The translations under genes and the position numbers were made by a program. A DNA stretch of 64,000 nt from assembly GCA_030035585.1 (NCBI GenBank), contig CM057469.1, forward strand, positions 58,235,501 to 58,299,500, written 5' to 3'. Below the pieces are notes generated by a model. That model had not been told where the DNA came from. It was given only the letters and a program-made list of their open reading frames with translations, and searched no databases. This stretch comes from Dugong dugon (lineage: Eukaryota > Chordata > Mammalia > Sirenia > Dugongidae). The first letter of the stretch is position 1. Every line of letters starts with the position of its first letter. This document shows positions 56,295 to 64,000 of the stretch, in pieces.

Positions 56295-56466
56295 AAACAA
56301 ACAAACCTGTTGCCATCAAGTTACTTCTGACTCATAGCGACCCCTATAGGACAGAATAGAACTGTCCCACAGAGTTTCCAGAGAACAGCTGGTGGATTCA
56401 AACTGCTGACCTTTTGTTTAGCAGCCAAGCTCTTAACCTGCACCACCGGGCTCCCTACTTTATATA
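56246..56466 (-). mobile_element. AfroSINE with 12-bp TSD containing a (TA)n expansion
   Basis: CTACTTTATATA at 56246-56257 and 56455-56466 flanks a short antisense AfroSINE. The TA-ending left duplication has expanded into (TA)20 at 56252-56291 next to the AAACAAACAAACAAACC tail. Confidence 0.9.
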
Positions 56467-56632
56467 CAAACCAAAAACAAAACCATTGCTGTTAAGTTGA
56501 TGCTGACTCATAGTAACTGTATAGGACAGAGTAGAACTGCCCCATAGGGTTTCCAAGCAGTGCCTGGTGGATTCAAACCACCAACATTTTGGTTAGAAGC
56601 CAAATGCTTAACCACTGTGCCACTAGGGCCTC
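56467..56632 (-). mobile_element. AfroSINE, directly adjacent copy
   Basis: A second antisense copy (CAAACCAAAAACAAAACC at left, CCACTGTGCCACTAGGGCC at right) abuts the duplication of the previous one. Both sit in the same L2. Confidence 0.9.
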
Positions 56633-57084
56633 TATATAAATAAAATGAATCCAACCAGCGGTGCCTCAGAAGACAGGTCTTTCACATTCACAGTGATTGC
56701 TTTCTAGATTTTAAACTTCATGAAGGAAGGAATATCTGGCTGTTTCCTTTTCTCTGGTATATTCCAAGTACTCCAAACAGTATGTATAGTATATGTTCAA
56801 TAAATATGTGCTGAATGGATGTTTGAAAAGTCCTAGGAAATTCAGTAAGGCAAGAATAAGAAATACGAAGGATAAAGATTGGAAGAAAAGAAATATTTCT
56901 CTTACTTTTCACAAGTGATATACTAAATTATGTAGAAAAACATTACATATATGAATACACATACACACACAGATAAATTTTAGAAGTCACATGATAATTG
57001 AATTATAAGGCTGGATAATAAAATAAAAATAAATACACTTTCTCTCTATATTCCAAAACCCACATTTAGAATATTGTAAAAATC

Positions 57085-58165
57085 AATATAATTTAAAATG
57101 ACATTAATAGTATGAAATTCCTAAAACTGAATCTAACTGACCATGTGTCAGGTCTCGTCTGAGCAGAGTATAAAACTACATAGACAAACACTGAAGAGGA
57201 CATAGTGAGGTGCATCCTGTTTTTAGATTGGAAGACCGGTTTTTAAAAAAATATATAAATCTCATTAATTGTTTTATAGAGTCAATGCAATCCTTAACAA
57301 AATGCCAGCAGAATTATACAACTTTACAAGCTTATTCTAAAATATATATAGAATGGAAAGGGTTAACAGCTTTTATGGACTAAATTGTTTCCCTCTTCCT
57401 GCCTCCCACCCCCCAAATATGTGTTGGAGTCCTAACTCATATACCTGTTGATATAATCCTGTTTGGAAATAGAGTTTTCTTTGTTACGTTAATTAGATAA
57501 TACCAAAGTGGGTTGGATTCTAAATCTCATCACTTCTGTGTTATAAAAGAAGCAGATTAGACCACACACACAGGAGAATGTAGACCACCTACGAAGATCC
57601 AAAGAACACCGAGAATCACTGGCAGACACCAGAACTAGGAGAGAATTGGCTTGGCCAAGACCCTGATTTGAACTTTTAGACTCCAGAACTGTGAAAAAGT
57701 AGATTTCTGTGCTTTAAAGTCACCCACTTGTGGTATTTGCTTTACAGCAGCACCAGAAAAGTAAGACAACAGTCAAGAAAAACAATGCAGGACTTTCGTA
57801 GCAAATATCAAGGCTTACTGTGAATTTATTAATTGAATTAATTTGAATTTTAAAATTATTTGAAATTGTATATGAATTAAGGCAGTGTAACACTGGTAGT
57901 TACCAAGGAACAAAATGAAAAACTCAAAATCGTATTCACAAATATATAAATATGTTAATATATGAAAAGGTGAATCACAGGTCATTGGGATAAGGAAGAC
58001 TACTTCAGTAAGTGGTGCTGCCAGACTGAATAGCCATATAGAAGAAAAAAAATTGGGCCTTCACCACCCACTACCATACATAGAAATCATGTCCAAGTAA
58101 ATTAAAGATTGAAACGTGAAAAGCCAAACAATTGTGCTCTTAGGAGAAAATAGAAAAAAAATAAT
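57085..58165 (+). mobile_element. Ancient L1 ORF2 fragment with nested LTR
   Basis: Recognisable L1 ORF2 text includes GATTGGAAGACCGG, GTCAATGCAATCCTTAACAAAATGCC, AAGGCAGTGTAACACTGG and ATGTCCAAGTAAATTAAAG. Divergence is high and all frames are broken. A MaLR-like LTR interrupts it at 57370-57767. Confidence 0.65.
57365..57772 (+). mobile_element. MaLR-like solo LTR in ancient L1
   Basis: The ~398-bp LTR (57370-57767) resembles the one at 47757 (GGAAATAGAGTTTTCTTTGTTACG; TTAAAGTCACCCACTTGTGG). AACAG at 57365-57369 and 57768-57772 is the likely 5-bp duplication. Confidence 0.82.
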
Positions 58166-58181
58166 TTATTGTGAGTTCAGG

Positions 58182-58350
58182 TGTCTTAATTACCTGAGAA
58201 AAAAAAATACCACAAGTGGTTTGCTTTAATAACAGGAATATATTGTTTCACAGTTTTGGAGGTTAGAAGTCCAAATCAGATCATCGGCTCTAGGAAAGGC
58301 TCCTTCTTATTGGTAGCCCTGGGCGTTCCTCACTGTTCCTTGATGTACAG
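58182..58350 (-). mobile_element. Partial MaLR LTR
   Basis: TGTCTTAATTACCTGAG, ATACCACAAGTGGTTTGC, TTTCACAGTTTTGGAGGTTAG and AAGTCCAAATCAGATC are the 3' end of an MLT-type LTR in reverse complement. The rest of the LTR is missing. Confidence 0.7.
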
Positions 58351-58682
58351 ATCAATTTTGATGAAGAAGTTAGTCATAAAGCAATACAAGGTGACTCTAT
58401 CATGTATCTTTTGAATTTAAGGAATGATTTTCTATTAATAATAAATAATTTTTATTAAAAATTATTAATCTCTTTTATGAATGTTTAACTCATTGATGGA
58501 GCTCTAATTTGTTGCTCCATAGATGGAGTTCCCAAGTTGAAAGTAATTGGCTGGATTATTATTTATTGATAAATCGGTATGAAATAATTCATATTAAAGT
58601 CTTTGGATCTTAATTTTTTGTTTTAAAATTTTTGATTTTTTTTGTGAAATATATCATATGCATGGGTATATACAATATATAT
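58351..58682. other. AT-rich sequence
   Basis: No gene or repeat family was recognised. Confidence 0.4.
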
Positions 58683-58888
58683 GTTGTTGTTAGTTGCCGT
58701 TGAGTTGATTCCAACCCATGATGACCCCGTTTGTGCAGAGTAGAACTGTTCCCCAGTTTTTAAGGCTGTGAACTTTCGGAAGCAGATCACCAGGCCTGTC
58801 TTCTGAAGAGCCTCTGGGTGAGTTTGAACTGCTAACTATTTGCCTGGGAGTTGAGACTTTAACCATTTGTGTCACCAGGGGATTCCTA
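58683..58888 (-). mobile_element. AfroSINE, long variant
   Basis: Plus-strand reading TTGTTGTTAGTTGCCGTTGAG, CGGAAGCAGATCACCAGG, ACTTTAACCATTTGTGTCACC. TA-rich flanks make the duplication ambiguous. Confidence 0.9.
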
Positions 58889-59840
58889 TATATAGCAAGG
58901 ATAAATATTGATAATAATAAACTAAAAATGTATTGGTTATGAATTCATACCCAATACAATATATTGTTTACATATGTAGAATTTTGGATTTTTTATTCAT
59001 CAAATCTACTGTATTTATTCTACTACAGCTTGCTTAACAATTACGTTTTTGATATTTATCTATGGTGATCCATATAGCTGTAGCTTATTAATTTTTCTCT
59101 GTTATAGAATATGCCAGTGTTTGATTATAACTACAATTTCCTTCTTCATTCTGCTCTGTAGACATGTGGTGGAGGAATAAATTTCTCCTATTGATGTGAA
59201 GAGCTACAAAATATTGTGGAGATATTTTCCATCTACCATAGCTTGTAAGGCTTTTTGTTATAAAGTCTATTTTGTCTGATATTAACAAGGGACACCAACT
59301 TTTAAAAAAATTTCTAGTCTGTATCTAATTTTGTTTTGATCATTCAAATTTTAATCTTTGTCTTTATGCTTTAAATAGCATATAGTTTAGTTTTAAAAAT
59401 CCATTCCAAAAAACATCTTTTTTTTTTAACCTTTTATTTTTTCCTTATATATTTTTTTAATTCAATGTTTTTAAACTCTTCTTTCCTGTTATTTTTTCTA
59501 GTTTGGATGTTAGAGCAGTACTTTTTTCTCATGTTATGTGATGTACAGTATCTCTGTTTCTTAGGTTTGCTGGTAATTCTAATCTGTCATTGGATTGAGC
59601 AGAATTAAAGGATAAATGTCACTTCTGTTTTGGGATACAGCCAATATCCTTTCTAGTAGAAAGTACTGGAAAATGTAGATTAGTGGATTCTTAGTCAGTT
59701 TTACAGAATTTATTATCTAGGAAAGAAATACAACAAAAATATTTGTTTGATGTTGATTGGCAATTATTTAGTTTCCAGACTAATTCATACTATTTTGTTA
59801 ATATTATCCTCAATAAAGACTTCTGAATAGGAAAAAAAAG
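58889..59840 (-). repeat. Ancient L1 pieces, otherwise unclassified
   Basis: ATAAAGTCTATTTTGTCTGATATTAA near 59262 and AATAGCATATAGTTTAG near 59377 are antisense pieces of an old L1 endonuclease region. The remainder could not be assigned. The frame at 59088-59288 is a chance product. Confidence 0.45.
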
Positions 59841-60066
59841 TTAATTTCATTCGTTGCTGTTGTGTGCAATCCAGTTGATTCCAACTATAGTGACCCTGGA
59901 GGACAGAGTAGAACTGCCCCATAGGATTTTCTAGGCTGTAATCTTTATGGGAGCAGATCCCTAGATCTTTTCTCCCACGGAGCAGCTGTGAGTTTCAAGT
60001 GATGAGCATTTGGTTAGCAGCCAAGCACTTAACCATTGTGCCACCATGGCTTCTTTTAATTTCATT
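59841..60066 (-). mobile_element. AfroSINE with perfect 11-bp TSD
   Basis: The SINE at 59852-60055 lies between TTAATTTCATT repeats (59841-59851, 60056-60066). It is a long variant in antisense. Confidence 0.93.
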
Positions 60067-61294
60067 TAGTTACATTTTATTACTAAACATCAAATTTTCT
60101 CATATTAAAAGAAAGTTTTCAATAATATAAAACATTGCTATTTAAAAATTAATTTCTCTTTGATTTTTATAAAGTAGTTTGCCAGAAACACCTCTTCAAT
60201 TTTTATTTGACTAATTTAAAATAAGTCCTTGCTTTTGAAGTTGAGGATACTTTTTGCCATTGTTTCCTGCTACATTTTTAATTTTGCCAGAAATTTGTAG
60301 GCAAAATATTTTCTTAATATTTTTCAAAATATATTGGACAACATGTTATTTCTAAGATCAGAACTACATTTGAATGCTTTTTTAATTTCCTTAACTAAAA
60401 TACATATTCTATAAGCAATGAGTACATGAAAATAAACAATTGTGGTAGAAAAGCTGAGCATGTGAATTTTGACAAAGTTCTCTCATTTAACAGAGAGATT
60501 ATTAACTGTAGAACAATTGTGTCATAGAAACTAACAAAATACCAGAGAAAGCAGCAGATTGGAGATCATAATTAAATATTTTGTCTTGGATAGCACTGAA
60601 AAAATGGCTCTGAATTTTCTCCTGAAAATACACTCGAATATATGCTTTTGTTAGACATTAGTCAGTATTAACAACTGTGAGGTTTTATTTAATGATAGAC
60701 AACAGGAGATCACATGTCATGGAAGGATAGTCAAAATAAATTCATAAAGTGGTCGAAGCACATTAAAAAATTTGTGGATTTACAATGTTTGAGGCACAGC
60801 AGGGTTCTGGGAGTTTACCTTCCTCTGAGAAGCTCAGAATTAGTCAGCAGCTGATAGAAAGTGAGAATAAGTAAGTTGCTTACTCACTTCCCTCCTGGCC
60901 ACCTCTGAAGAGATAGTAAAGCCTAGCCTCTGAGTTTAGTCTTTTCAAAGAAAGAGGGAGAGTGTGGAGAAAAAGGGCTCTAGGCTGCTCAGACCTCCCA
61001 GGTTCAGTCAGAGGCTCTCCTCGAGTGGCTTTCCTGCTTACCCACCATGTCCTTCCAGCATCAAAGCATCATCAATCAGACACTGCCTGACCACTAAGCA
61101 GCACTGAGAAGGCAAAGGGGACCCTACCCATTTTCAGCACAGTTAATTCATAAATCCATAAATCTGTTTGGATAATTGAGAGTTGATGGAACTTAATGTG
61201 CCAGTATTATTCTGTTAAGCTCCCAAAAAGCTTTATTAAAATGTTCATCTAATAAACTCCACCCTGACTAGTTTAAAAAGAATATATATATAAT
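60067..61294. other. 1.2-kb repeat-poor interval
   Basis: I recognise no SINE, LINE or LTR and no frame of 60 codons or more. About 60380-60760 has a unique-sequence texture. About 60880-61130 is less AT-rich. Confidence 0.4.
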
Positions 61295-61449
61295 AAAACC
61301 CGTTGCTGTTGAGTCTATTCCGACTCACAGCCACCCTATAGGACGGAGTAGAACTGCCCCATATGGTTTCCAAGGAGCAGCTGATGGATTCAAACTGCCA
61401 ACCTTTTGGTTAGTAGCTAATTTCTTAAACACTGTGTCACCAGGGCTCC
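61295..61449 (-). mobile_element. AfroSINE, short variant
   Basis: Plus-strand reading AAACCCGTTGCTGTTGAG, GTTTCCAAGGAGCAGCTG, GTGTCACCAGGGCTCC, flanked on both sides by TA repeats. Confidence 0.92.
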
Positions 61450-61452
61450 GTC

Positions 61453-61492
<40 letters not shown>
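61453..61492. repeat. (TA)n(TG)16 microsatellite
   Basis: A short TA run passes into about 16 TG units immediately beside the SINE. Confidence 0.95.
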
Positions 61493-61494
<2 letters not shown>

Positions 61495-61495
61495 A

Positions 61496-62150
61496 TATAT
61501 GCTGTATACGAGAGCCAACTTCATAATCAGCAAACTACATGCTTTGTCTGAGTCCCTACAGCAGGTGACAGTGTGATGTTTAAGTGGCTTACTGATACTT
61601 TGCATTGATGTAGCACCATTCAGGCAAAATCTCTAAGTGCTGTACAAAGCATTAATTAAGGACAGCTCATAATATCCTGTAGAGGAGGGCACATTTTGCA
61701 GCCACCTTTTTAGAGTTGAAATATCCAGAGGTTAAGAGGCTTGATAAAAGTCACACTTCAAAAGCAGTTGTGAAGCTATAAACTGAGTTCAGAATTTGAA
61801 ACTATCAATTTCTAGTGCTATCAACCAGGACTCATTTCCTCTTACTCTGTGTCAATAACCAAAATAATTGGCATGTTATTTGAGAGAAGGTTTTTAAAGC
61901 AAAAGTAGCATAATTCAGAAAATAGAAAAGGCCAATGCTTCAGAAAGGCTTTCTAAATAGATCTGATAACAACTATAGAAGTTTCTACCTGATGATAAAT
62001 AGCTGAATTTTCAAATTGGGACTGTTTACTGTACATGATATCAACTATTCAGAAACTGTATTGTTTGGGAGAGGTACAAGTAAATTTGGCAATTTGGCAT
62101 TTAATATCAATTTAGAAACTCAAAGCTAACATTTACAGTCTTTTGCTATT
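61496..62150. other. Unclassified, with an MIR-like fragment
   Basis: About 61600-61790 resembles an antisense MIR (CTCTAAGTGCTGTACAAAGC, AGAGGTTAAGAGGCTTG). The rest is unassigned. Confidence 0.45.
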
Positions 62151-62396
62151 ATGACTAATTTGAAATGAATATCCTTGTACATATTTCATGTTGTACATAT
62201 ACAAGTATATATATCTGTAGGATAAAAAATTATAGCAAAATTGATGTGTCAAAGTTGTGTGAATTTTTAACTTTGATAGATACTGCTGAATTGTGTTATA
62301 TAGAAGTCGTTCAGTTTGACAGTCCTTCTGATATCTACCTCTGCCAATATTATATATCAGTAAACTCTTTGAACTTTGCCAGTCTTGTATATATAT
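62151..62396 (-). repeat. Ancient L1 3'-UTR-like fragment
   Basis: GAATATCCTTGTACATATTTC, GTTGTACATATACAAGTATA and TAACTTTGATAGATACTGC follow the order of an old antisense L1 near its 3' end. The RTE begins directly at its right edge. Confidence 0.55.
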
Positions 62397-62397
62397 G

Positions 62398-64000
62398 TTG
62401 TTGCTGTTGTTAGGTGCTGTTGAGTTGGTTCCAACTCACAGAGACCCTGTGTTCCACAGAACAAGACACTGCCCGGTCCTGCACCACCCTCACAATCGTT
62501 GTTATGTTGGAGCCCATTGGTGTAGCCACTGTGTCAATCCATCTTGCCGAGGGTCTTCCTCTTTTTCGCTGACCCTCTACTTTACCAAGCATGATGTCCT
62601 TCTCCAGGGACGGTTCCTCCTGATAACACGTCCAAAGTACATGAGCCAAGTCTCATCATCCCTGCTTCTAAAGAGCATTTTGGCTGTACTTCTCCAAGAC
62701 AGTTTTGTTCATTCTTTTGGCAGTCCATGGTATATTCAATATTCTTTGACAACCTCATAATTCAAATACATCAATTCTTCTTCAGTCTTCCTTATTCATT
62801 TCCAGCTTTCACATGCATATGAGGCAATCGAAAATACCATGCTTGTGTTAGGTGCACCTTAGTCCTCAAGGTGGCATCTTTGCTTTTTAACACTGTAAAG
62901 AGGTCTGTTGTAGCAGATTTGTCCAAGACAATGTGTCACTTGATCTCTTGACTGATGCTACCATGGGCATTGATTGTGGATCCAACTAAAATGAAATGCT
63001 TGGCAACTTCTATCTTTTCTCCGTTTATCATGATATTGCTTATTGGTCCAGTTGTGAGGATTTTTGTTTTCTTTCTGTTAAGGTGTGATCCACACCGAAA
63101 GCTGTACTTTTTGATTTTCACCAGTAAGTGCTTCAAGTCCTTTTCACTTTCAGCAAGGAAGGTTGTGCCATCTGCATATCACAAGTCATTAATGAGTCTT
63201 CCTCCAATCCTGATGCCACATTCTTCTTCCTATAGTCCAGTTTCTTGGATTATTTGCTCAGCATACAGATTGAGTAAGTATGGTGAAAAGATACAACCTT
63301 GACACACACACCCTTCCTAATTGTAACCACACAGTATCTCCTTGTTCTGTTCAAATAACTGCTTTTTGGTCTATGTACAGGTTATGCATGAGCACACTTA
63401 GGTGTTCCGGAATTTCCATTCTTCACAATGTTATCCGTAATTTGTTATGATCCACACAGTGGAATGCCTTTGTATAGTTAATAAAACACAAGTAACCAAC
63501 TTTTTGGTATTCTCTGCTTTCATCCAAGATCCATCTGACATCAGCAATGATATCCCTCATTACACGTCCTCTTCTGAATCTGGCTTGAATTTCTGGCAGT
63601 TCTCTGCGGATATGCTGTTGCAACCTTTTTTTAATTATTTCTACATACTTTTACTTGCATGTGATATTAATGATGTTGTTTGATAATTTCTGCATTCCAT
63701 TGGATCACCTTTCTTTGGAATGGGTATGAATATGGATCTCTTCCAGCCAGTTGGCCAGGTAGATGTCTTCCAAATTTCTTGGCATAGACAAGTGATCACT
63801 TCCAGCATTGCATCTGTTTGTTGTAACATCTCAGTTGGTATTCCCTAAATTCCTGGAACCTTATTTTTCACAAATGCCTTCAGTGCAGCTTGGACTTCTT
63901 CTTTTAGTACCATCAATTCTTGATCATCAATCACTTTGTTTTGGTAGAGTGACTCAGGGTATTCCTTCCATCTTCTTTTGATGCTTTCTTCATCATTCAA
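62398..64000 (-). mobile_element. RTE LINE running off the window
   Basis: The 3' end is at the left (TTGCTGTTGTTAGGTGCTG) and the element continues without a visible end to 64000, reaching the segment just upstream of the reverse transcriptase. At least 1.6 kb is present; the true 5' end lies outside the window. Confidence 0.93.
62410..63990 (-). pseudogene. RTE reverse transcriptase remnant at the window edge
   Basis: Separate frames hold consecutive parts. Frame 63641-63829 contains WPTGWKRSIFIPIPKKGD. Frame 63423-63623 contains GYLCFINYTKAFHCVDHNKL, motif A, with its first aspartate replaced by asparagine. Frame 62936-63136 contains KILTTGPISNIMINGEK. Frame 62410-62649 is an uninterrupted C-terminal segment with TCYQEEPSLEKDIMLGKV and GQRKRGRPSARWID. 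Since these lie in different frames and motif A is damaged, the copy is dead. Confidence 0.88.

Larger units (their letters stand above)
55482..56828 (+). repeat. L2 LINE fragment interrupted by two AfroSINEs
   Basis: L2 blocks occur in order: AACCTTAGAATCATCTTTGAC, TATTGCAACATCTCCTGACTG, CAAAGGCTCTCCATTC, CCTTTGCACTGGCTGTTCC with CTCTGCCAGCAG, and after the SINEs CTTCATGAAGGAAGGAATATC and GTTCAATAAATATGTGCTG. Usable L2 starts near 55540. The frame at 56018-56359 is L2 plus microsatellite plus SINE, not a gene. Confidence 0.75.

Noticed and set aside
1..64000. CRISPR arrays, operons, phage or bacterial defence genes
   Set aside because: The sequence is vertebrate in character. The repeats are retrotransposons and microsatellites, with no regularly spaced short repeats and no bacterial-type gene organisation.

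Overview
The window reads as gene-free mammalian DNA, intergenic or deep intronic. It is AT-rich and densely packed with interspersed repeats, and no open reading frame looks like a functional host gene. Two families recognised by eye point to an afrotherian, most likely a proboscidean (elephant). One is a tRNA-derived SINE of the AfroSINE type, about 30 copies, with recognisable A and B boxes. The other is an RTE-clade (BovB-like) LINE whose 5' end carries the CTGTCAGTTTGTC motif and whose 3' end reads CACCTAACAACAACAA. The species call rests on pattern recognition, not on a database search.

Layout. 1-8.3 kb: an 8-bp-TSD hAT foldback element, a deletion-derivative RTE, AfroSINEs, an MIR and a MaLR-like solo LTR. 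8.35-10.03 kb: a 5'-truncated RTE. 10.1-11.1 kb: an ancient L1 tail. 12.5-14.97 kb: L2 fragments and a Tigger-like element split by a solo LTR. 15.2-16.9 kb: a 5'-truncated L1 with a 15-bp target duplication. 18.4-21.85 kb: an almost full-length RTE (about 3.2 kb) inside an AfroSINE. 23.1-24.1 kb: a hAT element split by an RTE. 25.4-27.25 kb: a long L2 copy. 28.6-31.57 kb: two RTE 5' halves in inverted orientation. 33-47.6 kb: sparser, with MIR, L2, LTRs, a few SINEs and the best candidate constrained noncoding stretches. 47.6-51.5 kb: an old antisense L1 with an internal deletion, carrying an LTR, a short RTE derivative and AfroSINEs. 52.2-58.4 kb: solo LTRs, nested SINEs, L2 and an ancient L1. 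58.7-64 kb: SINEs, old L1 fragments and an RTE running off the right edge.

There is no operon-like organisation. The relationships that matter are parasitic: the RTE supplies the reverse transcriptase, and the AfroSINEs and a ~400-bp RTE deletion family carry RTE-like 3' ends, so they probably depend on it. Nested insertions give a relative chronology: L2, MIR, hAT, Tigger and old L1 first; AfroSINEs next; then RTE and MaLR-like LTR insertions into them. I found no rRNA or tRNA gene, no CRISPR array and no intact protein-coding gene, and I see no evidence of a new enzymatic or defence system. The most interesting items are the foldback hAT element, the RTE deletion family with one shared junction, the SINE/LINE shared tail, the large RTE inverted repeat and the hybrid MaLR-like LTR.
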